The notes beneath the pieces are model-generated. The model was not told the DNA's origin and ran no database searches. It saw only the letters and a list, made by a program, of their open reading frames with translations. Below, piece by piece: positions 50,090 through 61,965 of a stretch of DNA of 64,000 bases. The stretch spans positions 316,732,922 to 316,796,921 of the forward strand of contig CM060926.1 in the NCBI GenBank assembly GCA_030737875.1. The letters run 5' to 3'. Source of the DNA: Allium sativum. Taxonomy: Eukaryota > Streptophyta > Magnoliopsida > Asparagales > Amaryllidaceae. The translations under genes and the position numbers were made by a program. Each line of letters starts with the position of its first letter. The first letter of the stretch is position 1.

Positions 50090-50323
50090 TAATAAGAGCA
50101 AACGAGTATCAGCACATTACCTTTATCACAAGCACTGATGGGCTGCACTCATATCTAATATTTGTTATTACACAAATGGGCTCAATAGCCATATTCAGTG
50201 TCTTATTATAACCGTTGCCTGTACAAGTATATAAAGGCACAGTGTACATCAATTTACATTATCTGAGTTCATTTTTTCTGTACAATTACAAAACAGAAAA
50301 TAAAGATTTCAATTTCCCTTTTA
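50090..50323 (+). repeat. 3' LTR of the copia element (234 bp)
   Basis: Direct copy of 45,049-45,282 with 11 differences; promoter-like TATATAAA at 50,228-50,235; followed by target duplicate AAGAG. Confidence 0.92.
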
Positions 50324-50328
50324 AAGAG

Positions 50329-51436
50329 AACAATAGATAATATGAGAATTCCATCGTTGATCTTTTTTCTTCTCCGCAAGATGTCAAGTCACTGCTAACT
50401 TGATATCTTATGGGGGGAAATGAAAAGAAGGGGTGAGTCAAGAAAAAATTCGATGAATGAAAACAAGACAAATGAGTGTGAAGCTGTGCTTTACACACAT
50501 ATCACTCTAAATTTTATTGCCAGTTTCTCATTTAGTTTGCTGGTGTCTAATCATGGTCCATTAATGGGATAATAAAGTTTTGGTAAGTACTTTAGATTGC
50601 CATAAATCGTAGATGTTACTGAATTCAAGTGATTATATTTTTTAATACAAAGATATTTGGAAAGCTCGGAAATGCACATAACATGAGTTCTTAGTAAATA
50701 TCTTATATGTATAATTTTATAGATAACAACCATTGATGAATGGTTCAATTACTCAAACGGCTAAAAGCTCAAGCATTGTTAAGTAGCATGCGTATGTTTT
50801 TCGGATCATGTATTTGTATTTCTCTAATTTTTATTTTTATTTATTTATTTTGAAATCACCAAAATGGTACATAAGTCTCATGAATCCAATATGTATCAGT
50901 CTAGCTAGAATAAAGTTAAAATAGGGAGAAAAGCTCAATTATAAGGAAATAATGATTCACTTACAATATGTAAATATATAAATTATTTGCAACTGACAAA
51001 GCAAGTATTCAATTCTATTCAAAGAAAACTAAGATGAAGCAATTTTTCAAAATGGTGTACTAAGCGAACTATTTTTTTTCCATAAAAGTAGTAGTTCATT
51101 GCTTTAAAATGGTTTGAGGTTTCAAAAGAAGCTATGATAAAAATTATCTCTTCCAGTCAACATTTCATTTTCTGTTTCCGACCCACTATTTGATTTTCCT
51201 ACCTTTTCTCTTCTACATACAACTTATCCTGATGAACTTATCCTTCTAAACGTTAGTGAACCAACCAAAAGTTGAATCTAATGCTAAATCACCTATATTA
51301 TCTTGAAAAACAAATGTTGGACGATTGGTTTATGTAAATATTTAAAAACACATGAAAGTCATAAATATTCTTTTGTTACTAATCAACTACACTAAAGTTC
51401 ATTAATGTGCAATACTGAAATGATATGCATGGTTTA
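50329..51436. other. AT-rich DNA without a recognisable gene
   Basis: Only short minus-strand frames (50,286-50,498; 50,551-50,748) with no motif. No structured repeat seen. Confidence 0.4.
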
Positions 51437-51863
51437 TTTTTTTGCATAGTAAGCGAGGTTGGATGGTTCCCTACCACTTTATTAACACGAAGGAAATAAG
51501 GAAACTCTTTAAAAAGATCAGTCTAAACAACTCAAACCAACGCAAAACAAAACGCTATGAGGAAAATACAAACACAAACGAGGAAAAGAAAAACACATCG
51601 TAAACCCATCTTACAACATAAGAATTATCAAAAGAAAATTTGCTCATGATAACTTCACTCCTTATTTCCTACATAAGGGCATTCCACATCACATCCATCA
51701 ATCTTCTTTTCTTCATAAAATATATGTTATTTCTCCCTTTCCAGATAAGCTTGACATACTTCTTTGACATATCATAAGAAGGAAGTGCTCTGCTTTCTCC
51801 ATTTTGTTAACCGGAGAATAATAAGCTATTAGATCAGAAATTGCAGGACACTACAACAAAAGT

Positions 51864-52170
51864 AACCTATTACAACATCATTTTTACAACGGGCATGGCA
51901 TTGGATGCCCGTTGTAATAGAGTGTGGTTACAACGGTCCAACCAGTCCCGTTGTAATATATGTCGTACACAACGTTATTTTTACAACGGGCAGTGACTAT
52001 TCGCGGTAATAGAATGTTATTACAATGGTCCTTTGAGTCCCATTGTAACAGATGTCGATTTTACAATGTTCACAAAATGCCCGTTGTAAACATGTCAATT
52101 TTACAACTGTCTTAAAATGTCATTTGTAAAAGGTGCTAATTTTACAAGGGTCATAATGCCCATTGTAATA
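51864..52170. repeat. Left subterminal repeats of the CACTA element
   Basis: About ten variants of the core TTACAACGGG or its complement, spaced 15-45 bp. Decay from CGGG to TGGG or CATT in several copies fits cytosine deamination. Confidence 0.88.
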
Positions 52171-52199
52171 GATTCCAATTTTCCAACTGACAAAAAATA

Positions 52200-52890
52200 C
52201 TATTTAATAATTAATAATTTCGTGAATATTTGTAATTAATTAATCATTACTATTAAATATTTAATAATTACTTGCCACTTATTTAAATATAATAATAATT
52301 GGTCATTTATAAGCAATAACAAATGATTCATATTTACTTAATAATTTATTAGTGGCAATTTGCAGTTGGTAATTATGAATGGAATTCTAAGTAGGTTATT
52401 ATTTGTAATTTTTTACAATGAATGATTATTAATGATAATTTATAATTACTAATTACTATCTATGATCAATTATTATTTTTTACATGTAATAATTTATCAT
52501 TACCAATTACTAATGATTAGTAAATTATAGTTAATATTTAAATTTATTAATTATATTTAATAGTTAATGAATATAATTGATAATTAATACTTAACTTTTA
52601 TAATTAAATAATTAATAACTGATAGCATATACATATTAATTAAATTATAGCAACTACTAATTATAGCCAATAATTACTATTTGTAACTAATAATAAATAC
52701 ATAATAACTTACAGCTAACGAGCGCACGCGAACTTAAATAATTTTTATTTACACAGAGGGGTAGGCCAAGTAAAAATATTCACACATAGATAAAAAAACT
52801 GAGCCTGATTCAACCATGAAAAGTTAAATGGCGGCGAAGCCAACTAAAATCATGAACCATTATCCCTGAAACGATAAATTACACATAACC
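52200..52890. other. AT-rich interior of the CACTA element
   Basis: Dense TAATTA/AATAATT words, no gene. Confidence 0.5.
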
Positions 52891-52899
52891 CCTACGGAA

Positions 52900-53345
52900 T
52901 TCGCACGATCTGATGAGCTCGGGACGAGGCTGTGCCGGAGGAAGCTCGACGAGGCGGTGTCGAAGGTAGCTTGACTCACGATCTAGGGAAAAGTTATAAT
53001 TGTTTTTGGGTTAATTTTCAGTCATTGAGAGCAAAGAGGTGAATCGGTTGTCACCAATCATTGATTCTAAAATAGTACCACTGCTAATCAATGTCTTTTG
53101 ACACTCTAAAGGAGGTGAGCTGACCGGATGCCTTTGCGTGGTGAACCAGGAGGTCGTTAAGGTAATTTTGGATTGTAGGCAGGATATCTGGAACAATCCA
53201 GATTTGTTCGAGCTCGTTAACGACTACTTCGAGAACTCTTTTTGGACATTGGTGTTCTTTGCTATTTTGAAGAAGTGCTTGTGAAGGCAATGGATTCTTC
53301 GTTGATTTTGCAAGTTGTCGTGGGAGACCATAATTTTACTGTAAT
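52900..53345 (+). pseudogene. Captured At14a / UPF0496-like gene fragment inside the CACTA element
   Basis: Plus-strand frames read LSPIIDSKIV (about 53,050-53,080), FDTLKEV (about 53,095-53,115), then [18 protein letters not shown] followed by [14 protein letters not shown] (about 53,145-53,245) and, after a frameshift near 53,283, AMDSSLILQVVV. This order (FD.LKEV...[13 protein letters not shown]...LF.LV..YFENSL.TL.F...L.KCL..A.DS.LI) is that of plant UPF0496 proteins related to Arabidopsis At14a, a membrane-associated family. At least two frameshifts and stops separate the blocks. No complete gene is present; base composition is far richer in GC than the surrounding CACTA DNA, as expected for transduplicated host coding sequence. 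Recognition is from memory of the family. Confidence 0.7.
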
Positions 53346-53482
53346 TTCTCCTAATACCCAGTGCCTTTTTTAGCCATGCATTTTGATCATACTACGAGTA
53401 TTAATTAGATGGTAGACATTTAAGTGATTTCAAATACATAAAGTTTACTATATTGGCTAGTTAGGAAACAACATCGATTATT

Positions 53483-53541
53483 CAATTGTAATTAATTGCC
53501 TTTAATAGTTAGAAACCAAGATCAGACTAATTCCATTTGAT
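53483..53541 (+). repeat. 59-bp direct repeat, copy 1
   Basis: Shares TTAATTGCCTTT.ATAGTTA.AAACCAA.ATCA.ACTAATTCCATTTGA with 59,672-59,730, on the other side of the solo LTR. Too long and too far from the LTR ends to be its target duplication. Confidence 0.85.
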
Positions 53542-54599
53542 TTTTCCTGATAATGGTGCAACAACCCGGAATTTCTGAACCAATTTAAAAATTTTATTTT
53601 AGCTGATTTATTGGATTTTTAGAATATAAAATGATTTATTTTAAATATTAACGATTTAAATTTTATTTAAATCAAAGTTAGAATGTACAAATTTATTTTA
53701 ATTATAAAACGAGCTTGAAATGGCGTGGCATTTTGAAAATTTGATTTTTAAATTTCAATTGAATGTATAGGATTCAAAATAAATCAGATTTCAGTAAAAC
53801 AAGAAACGTTAGAATCTATTTAATTATATCTTTCTAACGAATGTGAAAAATTTAAGATTTCACTTTATAAATTCAAAGTTATGTCCAGTTTAAAATTCAA
53901 AATAGTCGCTATGGAATTTATATATATATTTAATATAATATATAGCCCTTAAAAATAGCCATTTTGCAAACGACCTCGGTTTTCGACGAAACCACTTTGT
54001 TGGATCTGAAACGTCAACTTATAGTTAGGTTCAAAATTTCATAATTTTTGGAATTAATATATGAGCGCAGTGAATTTAAATGTGTTTTGTAATTTCAGTT
54101 TGAATTTAATCGACTGGAAAAAGGACATTTTTCAAACGGTCTCCAAATTCGACAAAATTAATTTTGTTAGGTCTATATCGTCAAAACATAACCAGATATA
54201 ATTTTTGGAGTCAGTATGTGGCCCCGGTAAATTAAAATGTACATTTAAATTCAATATATATTGAGTTATATTTTAACTGATCGAAACAATCGAATTGGCT
54301 TATGAAATATATCCCATTGTGTTCGGAATGTGGGTATTTGGTTAGAGGGGATAATCATTGGGTTTGATTTGGAGTTTGGATGCAAAACACTACTTTTATG
54401 GAATAAATAATGATAAATAATATATTATATATATAGTTTAACTGCGTCAAAACCCTCCCATTTACTCAGCGCGGTCAAACAACTTTAATGCCGCCACCAG
54501 CTGAATGAACGGCAGAAAATGTCACGATTTCATCCTCCTTAATCTCCAAATATATGCTATAATTTTCAAAACTTCATAAACAAAAATGGAAGAGGGCAA

Positions 54600-54850
54600 A
54601 GAGTTTTATATGTTCAACGGTGGAGATTCGTTTTCGTGAACCATCGTGGCCAGAGCAGAGCCTCAAAGTGGCCGGGTTCGAACTGAGAAAGGGGGCTAAG
54701 GGGAAGATCGAGTTCGCCTGGGTTCGCGGCGGAAGGAGGCGGCAAGAGGCTCTTCGACGTGGTGCTGACTGATCGAACTCCGGCGTGAAGTGCTGATGAC
54801 AATGATGAACCCTAAATTCGAACAATGGGTTTGATGTTACGGCCGAAGCC
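54600..54850 (+). repeat. GC-rich island of the solo LTR at 53,557
   Basis: Located about 1.05-1.3 kb from the LTR start, as in the related LTR of the first nest. The longest open frame is antisense (54,574-54,825). No known domain. Confidence 0.5.
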
Positions 54851-56924
54851 TGGAGTTGAATACGAAGTGGAAGAAAATACTATGGCCCTTGGATCCAAAT
54901 TAGAATGGTAGGGATAAATTGGGTTAAATAACATTTAATTTAATATGAAATTGTTTATAAAAAAGAAGCGAAATCTTATAAATTCAATAACTTTGTGATA
55001 CGAGGTCGGAATCAGACGAAACGGGATGTGTTGGACTTGCATTGACGAGAGATATGCGATGGTATAGACCATAACAGAAATGGAGCTAGTTGGGATTTTT
55101 GATTGAATTGAACGGATGGTTTAATTCAGTTAAAACAATTCAGAAATAAAGAATGGCGGAGTGGAAACGAATGTGAGAATTCTCTCACGAAAATATTTGT
55201 ACAGTTATTTATTTTATAACTGAAATTATATGCTAGTATTTATTTTTATCATGTAGTTATTTTTGGAGTTCAACACACGAATTCCTACAAATCACATATT
55301 ATTGGAAGCGATGTATGGATATTAGTGACACACGCATTTCATACTCTGCGATGGCCACTTGTGGCATCGTAAATGGCATTGGGTAATTGAGTATTTATTT
55401 AAATAGATGATTTGGTGATTTGTGTATTGTGACTGTGATGATTAACATATTAAAATATTGTTAGTATTATTGTGGAAATTGAAATTAAAATTATAAATAT
55501 CCCATTTATATTTTAAATAGAAAAAATGGAATAAATATTCATTTACAAGTCGGACGACTTGTTTATATACACCTATTTAACTGATATTGATTGGGACAAT
55601 AAATTTTTACACATTGCTCAAGTGCACCAATAATAATCCGTATTTGTTGGTTGAAAACCCACACGGGTCTGGGAGAATATTCTGATCACACATCTCCCTT
55701 GTTATTAGCTGTATGTAGATCGATGGATTGACAGACCGTTATAAGCGTTATTTGATTATTTAATGCTTATACAGTTGTAGAATGCACTCTGGATGATGTT
55801 TGATGATTATTTATCATTATTGTTGAATACATGCGATGTACGAAATCCATATAATTGAAATTATATGGTAACTGATTGAGTCGCATTGCGATTCAGAAAT
55901 AAAGAATAATTTAAAATAACGAATATTTTAAAATAATATTCAGTGAAGAAAAAAAAAGTGATTTTGATGTTCGATTTTGGACGGATATGAAAATATTGAA
56001 ATGTTAAGCCGAGTTAAATAGTAAACTCCATTTTAACTCGAACGGGTTTATTAATCGATTTTATTCATTTTTTAATGAATAAGAAAAAGAAATGATTTCA
56101 AAATCAGATATTATGAAAATAATATTATTTTAATATTTTAATGATATGGAACATTCAATTTTGATTTAAATTTAAAATGAAAATAGAAGTTTTTAAAACA
56201 ATTTATAAAATATGTTTTAAATGGAAATCGATGATATATATATTATATATTTATATGGCCTAAATAGAATGCGACGCGCAGAGACCGTTCGCGAATTTCG
56301 ACCATTAACTTCAAATGGACGTAACGGGGATCTGACTGTCGGATTCTCTTAAAACTGGAACTGTTGGTTCGTATTGAAAAGAGATTTCTAGTGATAATAA
56401 GAGATTTGAAATATAACGGTTAGATTTGGAAATATGTCCAAATCAATTTCAAAAAAGGTTCGTTATGAATGTAGTTCGGTGGCCGATATTGGAAACCAAC
56501 TGTAAGGGCCTTAATAAAATTATTAAAAATATGGGAAAATTATGTAAAATCATAATAAATGATTTGGAAAGATTTTGGATGAAAATTTCCAAGTTTGAAA
56601 AGATAAAAATATATTTTTATCGAAATGAACTAGTTAATAAATAGAATAATAATCCAATTATTTTTAGAAATAATAAATTGGATTGAAAATGGGTTTTAAA
56701 ATAACCATAATTTTTTCAACGTATGAATTGGAATGGTTTTGAATGGAAATAATCTTCGTAGTATTTTGGTATTGGATTCCGTGATTATAAGGATATTGTT
56801 GAGGAATTTGGAAGATACATATATCGTTATTCCTAATACGATATCCTTTAGTTTCAGAATTTGATATTGAATACAAGCCGACATTATTCTCTATTCAGAG
56901 CCTTGTATTTAATATCAAATTGGA

Positions 56925-57480
56925 TTTTGGGTTTGTCGTGAATGGTGTCTTCAATAACACTGTTCTTAAACCTAGTTGAGAAAAGAATATATCTTTTTTG
57001 GCATGGCGAAAGAATAAATCTTTTAAATAAGATTTAGAGAAGTTTACCAATTAATTAATATTTAACTGGAGTTGAATTGAAGTTGGATTCTTGGGTTTAT
57101 CATGAACCATGTCTTAAATAACATTCGTTCTTTAACCCAATTAACAGTGAAGATATGATATAGAATATATAATCTTTTAACAAGATTAATGAAATTTTCC
57201 AAAGAAAAGTTCTCCAATTTAATATATTAAATTGGAATTGAATGGAATTTGATTTGATACCAATCGAGATGAGCTTCTGTGAAGGAAGACTGTCACTATA
57301 TATGGAATTTGAAAGGCCTAGCCATTATTTTGTATATAATATTAGTTTGATATGGAAATTTATATCGATTATATACTGTTGGATTTCAATGAAGATTCCA
57401 TTTTTGTGGAAGATGATTTAGGTTTATTGTGAACTGTGTTTTTAATAACATCGGTTCTTTAACCCAGTTAAAGACAAGAT
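56925..57480 (+). repeat. Three dispersed copies of a ~50-bp motif in the solo LTR
   Basis: GGGTTTRTCRTGAAYNRTGTCTT..AATAACA.T.GTTCTTWAACCYARTT recurs at about 56,928, 57,088 and 57,420. A further pair, GGAGTACCACCAGTTTTACTCCA and GGAGTACTACCAGTTTTGCACCA, occurs at 57,619 and 57,720. They are decayed internal repeats of the LTR. Confidence 0.7.
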
Positions 57481-59671
57481 TAATTTCTTAAAGTTAAATA
57501 ATCATAAAGTAATGATTTTTGATATTAAAACCAAGGTGGAGTTTTAATGAATCTTTAATTAGATTGAAATGAGAATGGGATAATTAAATTTATTGAATTC
57601 GAGAAATAATATAGAATGGAGTACCACCAGTTTTACTCCACGCGATAGTAAAATCTTTAATTAGATTTGAAATAAGAAATCGTAATTAATTTTACCAATA
57701 ACACAGTGGGTGTTAGAAAGGGAGTACTACCAGTTTTGCACCATGGGATGAATAGGTTGGGATTGGAAAAATAAAATAAATGATTACTTCGGTAAGGATC
57801 GATAATCCCGACTAGTTTGATAAACCTTAATTTGGTTTAAATTGTGAAAAGAATATTTGAATAAAATAATATTCTGAATTAGAATGAGGCGTATGATGTG
57901 TTTTTATAACACTTGATTATAAGATATGCGAGTTATTCAGAAAGACCGGGTTTAACTCATTCTGAATAACTGATACAACGACTAAATGTCGATGATATGA
58001 AGACGGTGGTTGAAGACTGGAGATCTCCACATCGTTTGGATGAACACTGATGTCTTGATTGGGATGTACACCCAAGACAAGGTAATAAGTGATGATCGTC
58101 CAGACGTATTTGGAGATCGACTGGATATGCGAGGGCATCTCTCCTGTATTGGACACATGGGACAAGGAATAGGGTGCCTCTGGTTTTGTTCAAACCCAGA
58201 ATGGACTTGCAAATGGATAGTTTGTCTGACATTGTATTCCTTTATACTGTATTCATTGATCTCTGTTGAATATATATCTGTTTGGTGGCGGAGAATTTAT
58301 TCTCTTGCTTAACACCCTTCATTGAGACGTATGGGCTTAGAGGTTATATATTGATGGAAATCAGTGGTCGGTATGGGTTGACAGTGTGGCATACTGAGAT
58401 ACAAATGATCAAGGCTTTTGTTGGAAAGCAGAGTCTTGTGGTTGATTATCAAAGCACAGCTTTAATTAGCATAGCTTTGTGTAGCGTTAATTCGGGAGCT
58501 TCACACCCCGGTTTGAACCAGAAACGGGATGAGGAACTTCAGGGAGAGCATGCGTTTCTTTCTAGCTAGGAGTGATGCCATGGTATGGAGCCCAGGCAAT
58601 TTACTTATGTGGATGTTGGAAAGCGAGGTACTTCAGATTTGAGTCCCTAGTGGCTCTTTATATGGTGGACATACTGACCGGATTTTATGCCCCATAGGGC
58701 ATGGAAACGTATTGTTCAGTAATAACTAATCCACTAAAGTAAGTGTGGACCGGCCCTACCAGATTCCAGGTGCAGTTGCGGCTGAATCCTGAGGCATGGG
58801 CTAAAGTGTCTCGAATCGGAAGGAGAGATCCCTTGCCTTGGTTTATGATGGAAATCCAATTTCCAATACGACATTTTTCGGTTTTAGTTGTAAAACTAGT
58901 ATGGCGACATAATATATGGTACATATGCCATCTATGATTGATACATTTATATTTGAAGTTGTTTTGACACTATGCACTTATAGTAATATCAAAATGATTC
59001 GTTTTAAAACGTACCAAGCATGTCTGACTATTATAAGGTAAAACTCTATCCTCCGGCTTGCGTTGCATTGCGTGATGGGACCTGAGTCTTATAGTAGCTT
59101 CATTTTTCAAAAATCATTGCACTGTTTACAAGTTGTTTTATTTCAGAGTATTCATGGGAGTAAACCCGTTCCGTGTTATACGGCATGATCCCATGATTTC
59201 CCAAATTTTTAAGTAAAGATATAATAACTGTTTTAGTTCTCACACTAGTCCCATAACTGACTCGGAGTTTTTAGTTTTAACCTAAACTCTGGGTGCCCAT
59301 ATTTTCCATACGGGCAGCTAGTAGATTTGGTTTTCGCAGATATTTCTATTCCTAGGATCCTGGATTACAGCTGCAGCTATATTCGGAAAGTTTTGTATCC
59401 GTATATCTCTTTTAGTTGTGTCAGTTGTTACTTTCCGCTGCACATTATATTTATGTATATATTTTTCGTTGTTTTGTAACTTAAATCTCTGATATTTTCT
59501 GTTGTATATTATTTGAACTTTGTTATATTCTTGTACTGTGATGTAAATTGTTGTAATAACAATGAAATGTTCTGTTGTTTGTATTCCGATGAGTGTTGTT
59601 CTCAAAGCAATCCGTTGTTTTCCATCTCTTCGAGATCGGGGATTTCAGATCGTTTCAGTTGGTTTTTTTGC

Positions 59672-59730
59672 AAGTGTAGTTAATTGCCTTTCATAGTTAA
59701 AAACCAAAATCAAACTAATTCCATTTGAAT
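59672..59730 (+). repeat. 59-bp direct repeat, copy 2
   Basis: Partner of 53,483-53,541. Suggests the CACTA interior held a short tandem duplication before the LTR element entered between the two copies. Confidence 0.85.
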
Positions 59731-60495
59731 TTGTAGAAAATTATAACTGATATCTACAGATTTTGAATCTAAGAGTTTACAATATACTACAAAAGCAGTA
59801 CCACGATTTTTTTCTTTCTCTATTGATGTAAGTAACCTATTTTCCTTTTTAACTGGGTATTGTACATAATTCATGATATTAAATTTGGGAACATGTAGAT
59901 ATACAAGCAATTCATGCAATAACTGTGTGACATTATTGGTTATTGGCATAAATTATTTAATTTGATGACACTGGTTATATCATGTGATATGAGGTCATCG
60001 AAACATGACATGGTTTCATGTAGGGCTGTCGACAACTTCCTCTTACTGGCTACCGCGGTTGTTACCAGCATACCTTAGCTAATTTATAACAGATGACTAT
60101 TCCGGTGAGTATTCATCTATAAGTTTAGTCATACCAAAGATGTGGTAGCTCTGTAAGCGTTGTGAATTATATATTGAGTTTTAATTTTTAGGTGTTGCAT
60201 TATTTTGGCAAATTATAAGAAACTATTGGTAAAGCTACGTCTGATGCATGGCAACCTGCAGTTTGCAGAATATGTAGCCAATGAATATTAATTTTGTAGG
60301 TGCAGTTTGCAGGGAGTAGAATATCCTTCATTATTTCTTGTAAATGAGTTATAATATGTATAAAAAAAATCAAGTGTGGGACCTTATAAATGTGGTGAAA
60401 ATATATCTGGTTTTGGTTTTAAACAATTGCGAGTATTACATACATGTATATATTGCATCAATGTTTTTTTCTTTCTAATTTTGCATCTTTTTTTA
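59731..60495. other. Right interior of the CACTA element, no gene recognised
   Basis: A 79-codon minus-strand frame (59,710-59,949) has no motif. A less AT-rich stretch at about 60,020-60,110 might be another captured fragment but cannot be assigned. Confidence 0.35.
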
Positions 60496-60640
60496 ACAAC
60501 GGGCAAAAATAGTTGTAATATGTATCTATTACAACGGGCAATGACCGTTGTAAAAGACCTATTACAACATGGGCTAATACAATGGCCGCCCTACCCGTTG
60601 CGAAACCCTATTACAACCGGTTTTTCCCGTTGTAAAAAGT
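60496..60640. repeat. Right subterminal repeats of the CACTA element
   Basis: ACAACGGGC, CCGTTGTAA and TTACAACGGG variants, at least six copies in both directions within 145 bp. Confidence 0.88.
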
Positions 60641-60656
60641 CTGTTTTGTTGTAGTG

Positions 60657-61220
60657 GTAACAACATCAATTCAAATTTTACTTGTCATCCTTATCCACAA
60701 AGGAAGGAGATAGCTACATTTGAAGAAAAGATGGTTAACCGTTTCATCATTCATGTCGCAAAAAACACACTTAGGGTCAATATTCATGCGTATGTTGCAT
60801 AATTTAAATTTGGTTAGCAAGGCATTATTCATAATCTTCCGTAACACAAGGTTGTCCCCAGGAGGAGAAAAGTTACTCCATATCATAGCATACCACTTAC
60901 AGTTTGGAATAGCCTCACAACCGAGGAGCATGTTGTAAACTATTCCAATGGAGTGATCCTTGCATTTCCATTTGATACTGTCTTGACTAGAAAGGAAATG
61001 TTGTGATTTAGTTATTCCCATAGCTACGTAACAGAAAAATTCGAGACAAAAGGCAGGTTATGAAGGCCTTTTAGGATAAAGTCAATAGCTTTGGCATTAG
61101 CAGGGATACCATTCTGGGATTTCTGCTGATAAGACATAGTTTTAGATATGATGACACCATTATCAATCCTAGGCTCCTCCCAAAAGGATACACCGTTCGT
61201 TAGGGAAATGGTTGTTAGGG
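60657..61220 (-). pseudogene. LINE ORF2 C-terminal fragment (zf-RVT domain)
   Basis: Minus frames 61,024-61,242 and 60,671-61,021 join across a frame change. The second reads MLLGCEAIPNCKWYAMIWSN, then a Leu/Lys-rich helix and the zinc motif CX2CX8HX4C (CVFC...H...C). In intact plant LINEs this domain lies after the reverse transcriptase and binds nucleic acid. It stops at the CACTA element; the rest of the C-terminus is at 51,437-51,848. Confidence 0.82.
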
Positions 61221-61965
61221 TTACCTTAGGCTCACTACACAATTAGATTTTAAAAGAGGGAAGAATAAAACAATAACAAACGAATTCTCCAAACAAACCT
61301 CTATTAATCCACCAATTAATTACAAAGAAAAATCTAAAACTGAGAAGATATCTCAATCTCCAATAACAAAAACAAGATTTTCTCCCCTTCTAGTGCAAAT
61401 AATCCATCTCTGAAAGATGCTTATATAGTCAAATATAAAACCTAGGTCAATACCCTAATTGGGCCTAAAGGATCCCAAAATAAATATTACACAAAACTCG
61501 GTCAAAACAGAATATTTTTGATTCAGACATCTGGATTCAATTTCAGACGTCCGAAATTGTTTTTAGATGTTTGAAATTAAAGGCCAAACGTCTGGAAATA
61601 CTTTCGGGATAAAACCACATACCCGTAATTAATCTACAGTACTCCGCTTAAAACTAGGACTTATTCTAGAATAAGAAGTAGTTCTAATATATAATGCTCC
61701 ATTAAAATTATGATGTAACTGAATAGAATTAACATAGGGAAAACAATATTAAAACTAGATTAATGACCAAGTAAATATTAAAACAATTCAATCCAACTAT
61801 CAACCAATTAATTCAAATTATCTTAAATATTGTTATTACAAACCCTAAGTTAATTCAAATTTAAATCAATCCAAACAAAACATATCAATTTTAAATATAA
61901 ATTCATATGTTTCTTGGAATTTCTACTCATGTTACTACTCCAAAGATTGGATCAACCTTTAAAGC
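61221..61965. other. No gene recognised
   Basis: AT-rich. A cluster of CAGACGTCCGAAATT-like words (GATTCAGACATCTGG, TTCAGACGTCCGAAATTG, AAACGTCTGGAAAT) lies at about 61,528-61,605. Otherwise nothing definable. Confidence 0.4.

Larger units (their letters stand above)
45049..50323 (+). mobile_element. Complete but inactive Ty1/copia retrotransposon, 5.3 kb, TA...TA ends
   Basis: LTRs of 234 bp (45,049-45,282 and 50,090-50,323) flank a primer site, a gag-pol region in copia order (gag, protease, integrase, RT, RNase H) and a polypurine tract. AAGAG at 45,044-45,048 and 50,324-50,328 is an exact 5-bp target duplication. That duplication fixes the LTR ends as TAATAAG...CCTTYTA, not TG...CA. The two LTRs differ at 11 of 234 positions (4.7 per cent), so the copy is not recent. 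The reading frame is broken repeatedly, so it cannot move on its own. Confidence 0.95.
53557..59657 (+). repeat. Solo LTR of the giant-LTR family, about 6.1 kb
   Basis: Starts TGCAACAACCCGGAATTTCTGAACC and ends near GATCGTTTCA, a worn form of GGGTCGTNACA. The first ~100 bp match the reverse complement of the right edge of the solo LTR at 16,634. Later parts match it too: 54,000-54,190 (paired motifs), 58,190-58,240 and 59,040-59,100. No primer site or polypurine tract lies beside it. Flanking 5-mers AATGG and GTTGG agree at three positions only, so the ends are approximate. Open frames inside (for example 54,574-54,825 minus, 58,010-58,312 plus, 58,282-58,569 plus) have no domain. Confidence 0.75.
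51849..60656. mobile_element. Non-autonomous CACTA (En/Spm) transposon, about 2.7 kb without its insertion
   Basis: Ends are CACTACAACAAAA (51,849) and TTTTGTTGTAGTG (60,656), a perfect 13-bp inverted repeat beginning CACTA. Many subterminal TTACAACGGGC / CCCGTTGTAA copies in both directions fill 51,864-52,170 and 60,496-60,640, the binding-site arrays typical of this superfamily. Flanking triplets are GGA (51,846-51,848) and GTA (60,657-60,659), a 3-bp target duplication with one mismatch. No TNPD-type transposase is visible. The interior holds a captured At14a-like fragment and a 6.1-kb solo LTR. It sits inside the LINE remnant. Confidence 0.88.
51437..61220 (-). mobile_element. 5'-truncated non-LTR retrotransposon (LINE) remnant, split by a CACTA element
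   Basis: On the minus strand, 61,220-60,657 encodes the C-terminal part of a plant LINE ORF2. SFWEEPRIDNG and GIPANAKAIDFI are followed (60,671-61,021) by the zinc-binding zf-RVT domain with CVFCDMNDETVNHLFFKC. Beyond the CACTA insertion the minus strand resumes at 51,848 with the usual tail (YVKLIWKGRNNIYFMKKRR, about 51,690-51,750). It ends in a 3' UTR and a short A-tail, seen as TTTATTTTTTT at about 51,436-51,446. Reverse transcriptase and endonuclease are missing, so it is 5'-truncated as most LINE copies are. Stops and frame changes show it is dead. Confidence 0.8.

Noticed and set aside
53084..53290. 68-codon minus-strand frame with a protein-like look
   Set aside because: It is the shadow of the plus-strand At14a-like fragment, which explains its codon regularity.
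57917..58569. Several overlapping frames on both strands, 76-100 codons
   Set aside because: All within the solo LTR in its GC-richer 3' part; mutual shadows with no domain; the corresponding LTR region at 12,500-13,440 has different frames.
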